Below, piece after piece: positions 20,922-33,581 of a DNA stretch of 64,000 bases. Source of the stretch: Chamaea fasciata (lineage: Eukaryota > Chordata > Aves > Passeriformes > Sylviidae); NCBI GenBank assembly GCA_029207755.1, contig JARCOQ010000009.1:36106914-36170913 (forward strand). Direction: 5' to 3'. The notes under the pieces are model-generated. The model searched no databases. It was not told where the DNA came from and worked only from the letters and a program-made list of their open reading frames with translations. The translations under genes and the position numbers were made by a program. Position 1 is the first letter of the stretch. Every line of letters starts with the position of its first letter.

Positions 20922-22797
20922 ATCCAAAACTACAGAATTGGCAGTAACAACAATTCAAAGCAACACACATTCTGATTTTTAAAAAGTTTGTGACATTGCA
21001 GGACTACTACTGTAGCAATCCACATCACTCACTAATCTCCTTGGGGCTATATGGGCACTGCATAAGATCTTCTTCAGGCTAGCTGTGCTAGCCGTTCTGA
21101 GAGAAAGTGGCATTGTTTAGCAAGACCGCCTTTTTCCAGACCTTTTGTGACTTTTTTTTTTTCTTTTTTCTTTTTTTTTTTTTAAATTTCAGGCCATTTA
21201 AGCGCATAATTTAGCTAAATGCATCTTCCTTAGAGGGATCCTGCCTTTGTAAATGGAAGTGTGGGAGAAGAAAGCAGTCTATCCTTATGCAGAGGTGAAA
21301 GAGGTGTTTCTCTTCCATGGCTCTGGGCAAGCCTGCACAGACCTAAGGGTAAGGGCCTAGCCCAGTGTTTATGGATGACCTGGTACACCCCTGATGCCCG
21401 CTTTGACTGTGAGCATGATAGTCACAGTAACAGGATGGAGTTTTGTCTTCTAATCCCAGGTGGGTAGAGCTCATCCTCAGGACCACGTAGGATGACCAAC
21501 ACATCCTTCATGACTCGTTCTCTGAGCTGGATGAGATCTGTATGAAAGAGGCTGAAGATGCCGAGTGCAAAGAAATGGCAAGGTAAATCCCTGCTGCCGG
21601 CTGCGATGGGAGAGAAGTACCCATGCTGGCAATACCCTCGGGCTCTGTCTTCTGCTCTCTGGAACACTTTCTGCAGCTGCTGATGGAAGCAGCCTTCTCC
21701 TCTTGCCAGCCCAGAGCTTTAGCAATGCAATTGGAGACCTGGAGCTGAAGAGGAGATGAATGACAGTATCAAGTGAAGGATCATGCCCTATGTGGCTACT
21801 CTCTCCTTGCACAGCCTCTGAACTGAGGAGCTGCACCACAAATGAAAGGATGCTGCTGGACAATTGTGCCAACAGCATCAAAGACACTGAAGGTAACGCG
21901 GGAGCCACATCCCTCTGGGAGTGGCCGAGCTTGGTTTGTCGCATGGCCCTTCACTCCCAAATCAACCTTGCCCCAAAGATGCATCCTTTTTCACAAGTCC
22001 CATTGGATCTTTAAATTCTGTAGTCATCATCTCTCTAGTATTGCGAAGGCTGGCTCATTAAGTCAATTCTTAAGGCATCCAAGGAAACATTTGCTTACCA
22101 CACTTCAGCCTATTAGTCGGCATTTTGTACAGTCCCTAACACTTGGTGGCCTACAGCTGCTAGTCTCGTTTCCTAAGTACTGCTTAGTTATACAAAGAAT
22201 TCCATAGTCCTGCATTACCTGGGTTAGTTGGAACAGTTCAAGGTTTTGTCCTGCACCTATGGCTAAGCTTAACTAGCCAGAATAGCTAGGCATGCTCACA
22301 CGAGCGACACCCAAGGTTTTCTGCCTCTCATGCTGGAGTGGCAGTCCTCACCTTCCCTTGGAGGCTTTCTCATAGCCCTCCTAACACTGGGGTTTCTGCT
22401 CTTTGTCTTGCACTGACACCTCATCCTTTTCTTGACCCTCACCCTGCCTTAAGCCCATGTCCAGCATGAGCCTTGCCAGCCAAGGCTGTCTACCTTGCAC
22501 CGGGTCTTAGCCATTTCAGTCTTCATCAATTCCCAAGACATTCAAAAAACAGGAGAATTGTATTGATGCATTTCTCATGGAAGGAGGAGATGACTCCAGT
22601 ACAACTTATGAATAGGGGTGGAGACTCCCTAACAGAAAAACAATTTTACAACCTCTACTACTGACAGAACAGAAGTATGCATACGCAACAAACGGTCAAA
22701 TGCACAAAAACTCCCCAACTTTCCAGATTTTCTTGGTACACTTTCCTGTCTCAAACTCAGCTCTATGTTATTGCTTCATAGTTGTTCCTAAAGCATT

Positions 22798-23432
22798 TCA
22801 ATAGGGTTCTGTATATTCCTCCAGGAGAGGCTGCAGCACCTGCACCATGACCTCCCCATCTGGACCGCAGAGGCACCGGGCATACAAGATGCTGTTCTCT
22901 GCTCTCACTGCCAGCCACCGCTGGGACCCATAGATTGCCTCCAGCCTCTGGCGCAGCCAGGGCAGCATAGGGTCAAGAACATGCTCTTCTTTTTGGAAAA
23001 GTTCTGCCCAGACCTTGGCAGCAGGTTACCCACAGCCTCTGCCCCTGCAGGCCCCTGCTCAGCTGGGGAAGGTGTCCCTTGCACAGGAACCGCTCCTGGG
23101 CGCTGGCAGCTGTTTCCATCCAGGAGGCCAAGAGATCTTTCTGCCTCTCTCTTGGTCTCTGGTGATTCTCCCTGGGGTGTGATGACACACTCGAGGTATT
23201 TTTGTTCCCGCAGAGAAAACCTGACAGACTCTATCAATCTTCTGCAGAGTAGGCACTCTGCTTTCTTCTCTGCCCAACGCAGCATGCAGCCCATGCAGAA
23301 CTCATGGCCACAGGGTATGGCATAAGCAACACCCTCTTGCTCATCATGACAAATGGGGCAGCTGCACTCTGTCCCCATGGCTCTGTCTGTTCTCCGTGGC
23401 AATTCAGGGAGTCCTGAGAAGCTGCTCCCCAT
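22798..23432 (-). pseudogene. TOPORS-like: TOPORS-like RING-finger E3 ligase gene, frameshifted, copy 3
   Basis: Open RING frame 22905-23432, out-of-frame tail to 22798. Private changes: Pro61 to Leu between the last two zinc-binding cysteines (CLLC), Ser to Asn in the segment just before the frameshift (VGNLL), and two base changes at 22875-22877 that alter the tail from ALRLC to ARCLC. It shares Ile39 (AIPCGHEF) with copies 6 and 7. It is the most altered RING in this set apart from copy 7, consistent with relaxed constraint. Confidence 0.75.
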
Positions 23433-24098
23433 CACTGGCACTACCAAAGAATCTCACACACTGCAACAAAATGGAGAAACCTTGGTCTCTTCCTGTCCCA
23501 AGGAGCAGATGAAAAAATGCCCAAGCCCCTGGACAAGGATATTCTCCTGACTCCTCAAGCCCTAATGACCTTCTCACTACCACCCTGGGGAGACTCAGCC
23601 TTCAAGGTCTTACAGGCATGCTTGACAGGCTGTGACTTTCCTGAGAGCGTGGAAAGATGGTCTCGGGCAGCTGAAATCGTGTAGGGTTGAGACTCCTGTC
23701 TGTGAAAAACAGGTGTTGGGATTAAGTGGTTCAACAATTTGGAGGTCCTGAATTTTTAATTAAATCTCTGGAGGCTGGATTTTTCCTTTCTTTCTATCTT
23801 TTTTAAGTTCACTCTTGAATCAGAAAATGTTATTCATTGAATGCAGTTTTTATAAGGGGGAGGTTCTCTTCCAAAGTGAACGCTGTGGGCAAAAATTTAA
23901 TATGGCCTTAGCAGGCACTGTGCACGTCAGCTGGGTATGCTGGTCAAGCATCACCTCTGCAGGTGATCTCTAGGGAAGAGTAGATGCGTGGCTTTGCTCC
24001 CCGCTGATGACTCTTAGGGGCTCTAAGAACCTGTGCACCCTTGATGACCAGAGCTGCATAAGATATTGCAAGACACTTAAAGAGCAGAATTGCCTTAA

Positions 24099-25883
24099 AC
24101 ACCACTCACAGAACCACAGAATCGACTAGGTTGGAAAAAAAACCATCTGAGACCATTGAGTCAAACCTATGACTCAACACCACCTTGTCAACCAGACCAC
24201 AGCACTAAAAGCCATGTGCTATCTTTGCTTAAACACCTCCAGGTGACTCCACCGCCTCCCTGGGAAGCCTATTCCAATGCCCAAAATCACCCTTTCTGTG
24301 AAGAATCTTCTTCTCAATGTCCAGTCCCAACTTCCTGTGGTACAGCTTAAGACTTTGTCGGCTTCTCTTGCTGCTTGCCTGGGAGAAGAGACTGACCCCC
24401 ACTGGGCTATACCCTCCTTTCGGGGACTTATAGAGGTTGGTACGCTCACCCCTGAGCCTTCTCTTCTCCAAGCTAAGCAACCCCAGCTCCCTCAGCTGCT
24501 CTGCATAAGACACGTGTCCCCAGACCATTCACTATCCTTGTTGCCCTCCTCTGGACCCATTTGAGCATCTCAACGTCCTTCTTAAACTGAGGAGCCCAGA
24601 ACTGGATGCAGCACTCAAGGTGCGGCCTCACCAGTGCTGACTACGGGGGAAGAATGACCTCCCCGCTCCTGCTGGCCACACCATTCCTGATCCAGGCCAG
24701 GATGCCATTGGCCTTCTTGGCCACCAGAGCGCACCGCTGGCTCACGTTCAGCTGCTGTCTCCAGTACCCCCAGGTCCCTTTTCTGCCTGGGCACTGTCCA
24801 GCCACACCAACCCCAGCTTGTGCTGCTGCAGGGGCTTGCTGTGATTCAAAGGCACGACCTGGCACTTGGACTTGTGAAACCTCCCATTGTTGGATTCAGC
24901 ACACCTATCCAGCCTGTCCAGGTCCCTCTGCAGAGTCCTCCTACCCTCTAACAGAGCAGTGCTTGCTCCCAGCTTGGTGTCATCTGCAAGGTGATCCCCT
25001 TGTCCGGATCATCAGTGAAGATATTTAAACAAGACTGGTCCCAACACAGACCCCTGGGGGGCTGCACTAAGTGACTAGCCCCCATCTGGATGCAGGACCA
25101 TTCACCTCCAGTCTCTGGGCCTGGCCATCCAGCCAGTTCTGAACACGGCTCCTGCCCAAGCTGTGGGCTACCAGCTTTTCCAGGAGTGCGCTACGGGAGA
25201 TGGGGTAAGAGGCTTTGCTGAAGGCCAGGTATACAACATCCACAGCCTTCCCGTCATCCACCTGGCGGGTCAGCTGGTAACAAAGGGAGATCAGGTTGGT
25301 TAAAGCACAACCTGCCCCTCCTAAATCCCTGCTGGCTGGGTCTGATCCCTCAGCTGTCCTGTAGGTGCTGCGTTATCGCACTTAAGATGATCTCTTGTTT
25401 AACCTTACTGAGTACCAAGGTCAGGCTGACAGGCCTGTAGTTTCCTATGTGCTCCTTATGGCCCTTCTTATGGATGAGCATCACGTTGGCCAGCCCAGTC
25501 GTCTTGTTACCCAGGACTGATGGTGAATGATGCAAAGCGTCTTGGTGACGTCTTCTGCCATCTCCTGCACCACCCTAGGATGAATCCTGTCTGGTCTCAT
25601 CGACTTGTCAGCATCTAAGTGGCTCACATGGTCACTAACTACTTTCTCCTGGATAACAGGAGAGGCTGTTCTGTTCCCTGCTCCCCATCTACGAGTTCAG
25701 GAGGCCAGTTGCCTTGAGGACAACCCGTCTTTTTGTTGAAAACTGAAGCAAAGAAGATGCTAGGGACCTCAGCCTTTTCCTCATCTTTGATAACTATATT
25801 CCCTCCCTTATGCAATAAAGATGAGAGGTTCTTGCCCCTCCAAGATGCATTAAGATTATTGAAAGGCTTTGCCCACTGTGACA
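24099..25883 (-). mobile_element. CR1 LINE fragment, long (unit 3)
   Basis: Same insertion. It contains a private cluster at 24502-24607: ctctgc for cctc, an extra C in the cgtgtcccc run, a T in cttcttaaac and a T in ggatgcag. The extra base shifts the local frame of the C-terminal RT remnant. Confidence 0.95.
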
Positions 25884-26380
25884 AACTCTCCAAAGAAGCA
25901 ACTGCTCATCGGCAGCAACTGAAGCTCCCCCTCCCTGAACATGCCTCTGTGAAACTTGGGCTGCCAGTTAACCCACCCGAGAGGAATGTGAGGTAGGATT
26001 GGATGCGCTCTCAGACTAGCGGGAGGAAAACAGATACTGGAGGAGCACTGATACTGGACAGAAAGAACCCACACTCAAAGCCAACAAAGCCACTCTGTTG
26101 AAAAGCAACTCTGAGTGGGTAACTGTAGCCAATGAGCATTGATTCCTTTGTTGGCTAAAATGCCTAAATAGCAAAAAGGTTTGAATGCCTGGAGGAACCA
26201 CACCAGCAAGAAGACCAGGGTGAAGAAAAGATGCAAGAGGATGCTTTCTGGATCCAAGTGCGGTGATAGCTTTCTACTTCAACTGTCTCACTCTTTCTCT
26301 CCCTCTGGCCCTCCTCTCTTTCCTATTTCTATCTCTCTACCTCATGCTTACTGTTAAAGAAAATCCATGCTATTGACTTC

Positions 26381-26417
26381 GGCACATGCCTCTTACCTTC
26401 AGGTAGAGGCATGTGCC
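26381..26417. repeat. 37-nt hairpin (unit 3)
   Basis: Identical arms, bulge and loop to the unit 1 hairpin. Confidence 0.85.
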
Positions 26418-27751
26418 AATAATCGGATCATAAAAGACGTGCTGGTACAACAGACTGCTGCTGTGAGGGGGTGAGATGTGCAATTGATCCTTGGCCCAGG
26501 GATTGGCACTGGAGAAGGCAGATGCAGCTCTTCCCTTCCCTGGAGTGTTTGTGCATTGGTCTTACACGCCACTCCTATGTGGAAGGGAGCAACAGAGGTT
26601 CGTCGATGTTCACGGATGGAAAAGAATGGCAAAAAGCAAAAGGGTCCAAAAAAACCTCACCGCTTTTTATTAACAAACTACACACTCAGCATGGCAATTG
26701 GTATATGTTTTGCCACTACCTTCTAATAATAAGACAGAAGACTAAAAGAAAAGAGGGAAGAAGAAGGGAAAGAGGAATCGGGTAGGAGAGGAAAGAAGAT
26801 TAAAGTCCTGGGTCCAGCACCGATCCAGCCAACAGGTGTCCAGGGTCCTGAGAGAATGCCACCCGGCCTCTGTGGTGGTACATTTTTCTAGGTAAGTTTT
26901 CCCCATTCTGGGATTAGGTTCCTCACTCTTTGTACAAATGAGTTGGCATGTGCAGCCTAGTATTCTAGACTTTTCTGGAAATGGGCTGGGGGGCTTTGGG
27001 TTTGTTTTCTTTTTTTTTTTGTGGTCTTGATTCTCCATCTATTGGTCTTGCTTGCTCCTTGACCCCACTCCTGCACTTAAGCTGTTCTTTATGTTGTGTG
27101 GTCACTACAGACTGGAACAGGAACTTCAGCTCCAGAATGGGGCTGGCCTACGTTCAATACAGCTCCCCTTTCCAGGCACATGCTGTTATAACTCGTTTGC
27201 TTGATGGCTGTTGGTGTTCAGGGCATAGCAGTGCATGAACTCTTTACTGCTTAGGTTTCTACATGGGCCAAAAAACCCAGTTGCCATCTGATGGGGACAA
27301 AAACCATCCTTAGGGCACAGAGCAGAATGAAGGGCTTCACATTTTTGATGACAGGGCAACATCTGCACCCTTCTTTTCTTTTCTCTTGTTTTCCTAGTGT
27401 TGTGTTTCTTGAACTTGTTTTTGCAAACTTAAGGTGCCAGATGCTACTCTTCCGCTGCAGACGTACCAATAGCTGTGGGGAAGGCATTGATCTGTACGGA
27501 AGGGAGTGTGAAGCCAAATTCTTCCTAGATGAGTATGAAGGGATCCCTGAGTTCAGGACTGCTTGGGCAAAATCAAGCCAGCGGGATTTTAGAGAATTTG
27601 GATGCAAATTTGTCGCAGAGCAGAAAATACAGATCTCCTTTTGAGTTTGCTTCCAATTTAATTCCGTTTAATGCAATTCAAATTAATAGAACGCAGAAGG
27701 AAAGGGTTGTGGTCTACTATAGCCTGAACTGCAGCTGGTCCATTTTGCCGT

Positions 27752-29999
27752 TCAAACAATTTTTCCCTTTAGGTACAGCAAGATCTCCTTCAGCAGATTA
27801 AAGAATTGGAGCAGCTTTGCCCGAGGAACTGGACAGGGTTGAGTTGGTCTTGGAGGTAGTGTCTGCAGGGGGGTTGAGGTGTAGGCTGGTGCTGGCGTAA
27901 TTCCTGGTACTGGCCTTCTTCCCACTGTAGTCCGGATCCAGTCGTAGTAGTACTGAGTGGAGCTGGAGACTGCAGGCCGTTTAGGTCTAGCACAGCTGGT
28001 CACACCAATTTGCCAGAAGAAGCCGGCATGCTTATCTTGGCAGACAAGAGGCCCCCCGCTGTCACCCTGGAGCAGAGCAGAGAGGATTAAGGTGCCTCTG
28101 TGTGCCCCTGTCAGCAGTCGGAGTTGGTTGCTTTACTCTCTTCAGCCCCTGCCAGAAGAACTGGACTCCTGGCTGAGCAAGGCCCTGCTCAAGTGCTGGA
28201 ACCTGTAGAACCTCAGCACCCTTGGGAGCAGGTTGGGGGCCTGTCAGGTGAGGCTCTCTGTCTCCCCTGTGCTTGGATGCTTCAGGGTTAGCATCTGGAC
28301 CCCACAGAGCAAGGACCCACGGATGGGAAAGGGGGCAGAAGCTTCAGCGGCAGTGCAGAGCTGGGGCTGGGAGAGCAACTGGTCAGGGAAAGCACGCGCT
28401 GGGCTGTGCTTGGGTGCTGGGATGAGGCTGCCTACACTGCTGGGGGCTGGGGGACTCGGCATGCTCCTACCTGGCAGGTGCCAACGCCGCCCTGGCCAGC
28501 ACACACGTGGAAGTCATAGATGTACCCATGCAGCCACTCACTGCTGTTGCAGAGCTGGTTAGGGACCACTTGCACCTTGGCCTGCTGCAGGATATCTCTA
28601 CCTGAAGCTGTGAGCAGAGAAAGGAATGAGCTCCCAGCAGCTCTTTGCCCGTGTGTTGAAGTTTTTCCCTAGAGGCTTGCTGGCCTCTAGAGAGGTGTTG
28701 GGAGTGCTGTGTCGCTGCTGTGTGGCATTGGGCAGCAGGCCAGGCCAGAGGCATATGTCCCACGGCCTAACTCTGCTGTCAGGAAGGCCCAGCCGTCTCT
28801 CCCTGGTGGGCCAAGCTTGCCCTCAGGGTCCAGATCCTTTATGGGAACTCACTCACATTTCACGATTCTGTCACCCCAGCCAGCAACGTAACAGTTTTTC
28901 AGCTCCGACACTTTCACTGCAGGACCAGGCAGGCAGGCGGTCTGAATGGTGGAGCTGCACTGGACTGGCCGATCCAGTTCCAGCAAGGCGATGTTGTTAT
29001 ACTCAAGGTCAGGGATGTATTTTTCATGAATAATCAGCCGCTTAATCCGGCGCACTTCCACACCAGGGCCCGACTGGCCCAACGAGGTGGCCCCAAGAAC
29101 GATGGCCCACTCGCTGATGGGACTGGAAGGCAGATGGAGAGAGGGGTGAGGGCGAGTAGAATCACGTGCTGTAACACCCCAGCCCTTCCTGCCTTCTGCT
29201 TCCTGAGGCAGAGAGGAAAACAGCACTCCACAGAGTGAAAGTAGGCTTGAGCTATATTGAGCTGCAGGCTGCTAGGAAGCGGTGGCATGAACCCAGTCGT
29301 CTCCCTGAGCAGTCTCTCAGCTGGGCCCTGCAATGTCCTGGCACTAGGCACATGCAAGGAAATGGGATGGGAATAGCATGCACTGGTGGTGTGGGGATAT
29401 CCCTGTGCCCAGGTCCGACTTACTTTGTGATGTTGACAAAGCAGTGGGCAGCTGAGAGCAGCCACTTTGCGCTGATGAGGGTCCCTCCACAGATATGCAC
29501 AGATACCGGTGGTTTCCAGACGCAGCGGATACTGGCGATCCCAGCCCAGGCCCCAGACCCTGGCATGACATCTGTGCCACCCACAACGCGTGATGAGCTG
29601 AAGGTAGTACCCATGGGCCGCAGCCCACAAGTCTGTCTGGAAGCAGAAAGTCGTTAGTGTCCCATGAGAAGGCCTGCTGCTGTGCTGAAGGTCAGCCAGC
29701 TTCCCTCCTCACAAGGCTCTGGTTGCAAAGCCAGCAGGGAGCTGCCTGGGATGTCCACATGTTTGCCCATTTCTGCTTTAGCCCCTTAGACAACTGGTGC
29801 CAGCAGCCTGGCCAGTGGTGATAAACGGAGACTCCCACCTACTTTGGGAACTGCTGTGGCCACAGGTGGCAAGCGGGCACCCACAGGGAAGCCCCTAAGC
29901 CTTTGCCCGGGCCCCCAAAGAGCCTGAGGCTACTTACCCACAGGCGCCATGTGCAGGCCCGCACAGAGCCAGTAGGATGAGGATGCACAACAAAATCAT
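27752..29999 (-). CDS. ACR-like: Acrosin-like serine protease, copy 4, probable catalytically dead pseudoenzyme
   Basis: Exons on the minus strand: 29938-29999, 29424-29636, 28857-29122, 28471-28607, 27752-28066. The frame stays open (330 residues), but two functional elements are hit. In exon 3, GAC becomes AAC (plus-strand T at 28995), changing catalytic Asp135 (Asp102 in chymotrypsin numbering) to Asn; the base sits in a CpG. In exon 5, a 12-bp in-frame deletion at about 27995 removes Trp251-Gly252-Val253-Gly254, turning SWGVGC into SC. This is the 215-219 segment that lines S1 and pairs with the substrate backbone. The deletion is flanked by the short repeat CAG, consistent with slippage. 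The signal peptide, activation site, His and Ser remain. It should be secreted if it folds, with little or no proteolytic activity; that outcome is inferred from well-studied trypsin-fold mutants. Confidence 0.92.
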
Positions 30000-30196
30000 T
30001 GCCGTCACAGCTGCAAGTCAGCTGCAAGGAGAGAGAGCTTGACACCTCCAGGGCAGCTGCCAACGTAATGCCAACAGAATTTGCTTTGCCGCAGTGCCCT
30101 CGGCCCTAGGCCTGATGTCACAGAGGGACTGGTTCCATGTTCCAGACACGGTGCTGGCCGCTGCAGGCAGGGGGGAAGGGCAATTTAGAGTCCTAA

Positions 30197-30400
30197 AACC
30201 ACAGAAAGGTCTGGATTGGAAGGTACCTTAAGGACTGACTAGTTTCAAACCCCAACCATGCACACAGAGGCCTTCCACTACACCAGGTTGCTCAGAGTCC
30301 CATCCAAGCTGGCCTCAAATGGTAAAAGGAACGGGGCATCCACAGCTTCTCTGGGAAACATGTGCCACTCTTGTGCTAATGATACAAGATTTTGCTTGAC
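30197..30400 (-). mobile_element. CR1 LINE 3'-end fragment, short (unit 4)
   Basis: Tandem copy of the short CR1 remnant; one private base just outside its 3' edge (gagTcc at about 30191). Confidence 0.85.
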
Positions 30401-32279
30401 ATCCAAAACTACAGAATTGGCAGTAACAACAATTCAAAGCAACACACATTCTGATTTTTAAAAAGTTTGTGACATTGCAGGACTACTACTGTAGCAATCC
30501 ACATCACTCACTAATCTCCTTGGGGCTATATGGGCACTGCATAAGATCTTCTTCAGGCTAGCTGTGCTAGCCGTTCTGAGAGAAAGTGGCATTGTTTAGC
30601 AAGACCGCCTTTTTCCAGACCTTTTGTGACTTTTTTTTTTTTTCTTTTTTCTTTTTTTTTTTTTTAAATTTCAGGCCATTTAAGCGCATAATTTAGCTAA
30701 ATGCATCTTCCTTAGAGGGATCCTGCCTTTGAAAATGGAAGTGTGGGAGAAGAAAGCAGTGTATCCTTATGCAGAGGTGAAAGAGGTGTTTCTCTTCCAT
30801 GGCTCTGGGCAAGCTTGCACAGACCTAAGGGTAAGGGCCTAGCCCAGTGTTTATGGCTGACCTGGTACACCCCTGATGCCCGCTTTGACTGTGAGCATGA
30901 TAGTCACAGTAACAGGATGGAGTTTTGTCTTCTAATCCCAGGTGGGTAGAGCTCATCCTCAGGACCACGTAGGATGACCAACACATCCTTCATGACTCGT
31001 TCTCTGAGCTGGATGAGATCTGTATGAAAGAGGCTGAAGATGCCGAGTGCAAAGAAATGGCAAGGTAAATCCCTGCTGCCGGCTGCGATGGGAGAGAAGT
31101 ACCCATGCTGGCAATACCCTCGGGCTCTGCCTTCTGCTCTCTGGAACACTTTCTGCAGCTGCTGATGGAAGCAGCCTTCTCCTCTTGCCAGCCCAGAGCT
31201 TTAGCAATGCAATTGGAGACCTGGAGCTGAAGAGGAGATGAATGACAGTATCAAGTGAAGGATCATGCCCTATGTGGCTACTCTCTCCTTGCACAGCCTC
31301 TGAACTGAGGAGCTGCACCACAAATGAAAGGATGCTGCTGGACAATTGTGCCAACAGCATCAAAGACACTGAAGGTAACGCGGGAGCCACATCCCTCTGG
31401 GAGTGGCCGAGCTTGGTTTGTCGCATGGCCCTTCACTCCCAAATCAACCTTGCCCCGAAGATGCATCCTTTTTCACAAGTCCCATTGGATCTTTAAATTC
31501 TGTAGTCATCATCTCTCTAGTATTGCGAAGGCTGGCTCATTAAGTCAATTCCTAAGGCATCCAAGGAAACATTTGCTTACCACACTTCAGCCTATTAGTC
31601 GGCATTTTGTACAGTCCCTAACACTTGGTGGCCTACAGCTGCTAGTCTCGTTTCCTAAGTACTGCTTAGTTATACAAAGAATTCCATAGTCCTGCATTAC
31701 CTGGGTTAGTTGGAACAGTTCAAGTTTTTGTCCTGCACCTATGGCTAAGCTTAACTAGCCAGAATAGCTAGGCATGCTCACACGAGCGACACCCAAGGTT
31801 TTCTGCCTCTCATGCTGGAGTGGCAGTCCTCACCTTCCCTTGGAGGCTTTCTCATAGCCCTCCTAACACTGGGGTTTCTGCTCTTTGTCTTGCACTGACA
31901 CCTCATCCTTTTCTTGACCCTCACCCTGCCTTAAGCCCATGTCCAGCATGAGCCTTGCCAGCCAAGGCTGTCTACCTTGCACCGGGTCTTAGCCATTTCA
32001 GTCTTCATCAATTCCCAAGACATTCAAAAAACAGGAGAATTGTATTGATGCATTTCTCATGGAAGGAGGAGATGACTCCAGTACAACTTATGAATAGGGG
32101 TGGAGACTCCCTAACAGAAAAACAATTTTACAACCTCTACTACTGACAGAACAGAAGTATGCATACGCAACAAACGGTCAAATGCACAAAAACTCCCCAA
32201 CTTTCCAGATTTTCTTGGTACACTTTCCTGTCTCAAACTCAGCTCTATGTTATTGCTTCATAGTTGTTCCTAAAGCATT

Positions 32280-32914
32280 TCAATAGGGTTCTGTATATTC
32301 CTCCAGGAGAGGCTGCAGCACCTGCACCATGACCTCCCCATCTGGACCGCAGAGGCGCAGGGCATACAAGATGCTGTTCTCTGCTCTCACTGCCAGCCAC
32401 CGCTGGGACCCATAGATTGCCTCCAGCCTCTGGCGCAGCCAGGGCAGCATAGGGTCAAGAACATGCTCTTCTTTTTGGAAAAGTTCTGCCCAGACCTTGG
32501 CAGCAGGCTACCCACAGCCTCTGCCCCTGCAGGCCCCTGCTCAGCTGGGGAAGGTGTCCCTTGCACAGGAACCGCTCCTGGGCGCTGGCAGCTGTTTCCA
32601 TCCAGGAGGCCAAGAGATCTTTCTGCCTCTCTCTTGGTCTCTGGTGATTCTCCCTGGGGTGTGATGACACACTCGAGGTATTTTTGTTCCCGCAGAGAAA
32701 ACCTGACAGACTCTATCAATCTTCTGCAGAGTGGGCACTCTGCTTTCTTCTCTGCCCAACGCAGCATGCAGCCCATGCAGAACTCATGGCCACAGGGTAA
32801 GGCATAAGCAACACCCTCTTGCTCATCATGACAAATGGGGCAGCTGCACTCTGTCCCCATGGCTCTGTCTGTTCTCCGTGGCAATTCAGGGAGTCCTGAG
32901 AAGCTGCTCCCCAT
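32280..32914 (-). pseudogene. TOPORS-like: TOPORS-like RING-finger E3 ligase gene, frameshifted, copy 4
   Basis: Open RING frame 32387-32914 with tail to 32280. Identical at the protein level to copy 2 as far as I can see. It lies about 2.3 kb upstream, relative to transcription, of the defective acrosin copy 4, but shows no matching damage of its own. Confidence 0.75.
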
Positions 32915-33581
32915 CACTGGCACTACCAAAGAATCTCACACACTGCAACAAAATGGAGAAACCTTGGTCTCTTCCTGTCCCAAGGAGCAGATGAAAAAAT
33001 GCCCAAGCCCCTGGACAAGGATATCCTCCTGACTCCTCAAGCCCTAATGACCTTCTCACTACCACCCTGGGGAGACTCAGCCTTCAAGGTCTTACAGGCA
33101 TGCTTGACAGGCTGTGACTTTCCTGAGAGCGTGGAAAGATGGTCTCGGGCAGCTGAAATCGTGTAGGGTTGAGACTCCTGTCTGTGAAAAACAGGTGTTG
33201 GGATTAAGTGGTTCAACAATTTGGAGGTCCTGAATTTTTAATTAAATCTCTGGAGGCTGGATTTTTCCTTTCTTTCTATCTTTTTTAAGTTCACTCTTGA
33301 ATCAGAAAATGTTATTCATTGAATGCAGTTTTTATAAGGGGGAGGTTCTCTTCCAAAGTGAACGCTGTGGGCAAAAATTTAATATGGCCTTAGCAGGCAC
33401 TGGCGCACGTCAGCTGGGTATGCTGGTCAAGCATCACCTCTGCAGGTGATCTCTAGGGAAGAGTAGATGCGTGGCTTTGCTCCCCGCTGATGACTCTTAG
33501 GGGCTCTAAGAACCTATGCACCCTTGATGACCAGAGCTGCATAAGATATTGCAAGACACTTAAAGAGCAGAATTGCCTTAA

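Larger units (their letters stand above)
18987..28465. repeat. Tandem unit 3 of ~9.49 kb array, 14 bp short
   Basis: 9479 bp. The 14-bp difference is made of 3 bp lost in the poly-T tract near 21152-21183, 1 bp lost near 23921, 1 bp gained in CR1 near 24519, 1 bp gained in a T run near 27011, and a 12-bp deletion at about 27995 inside acrosin exon 5. It also has a cluster of private substitutions at 24502-24607. Confidence 0.98.
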
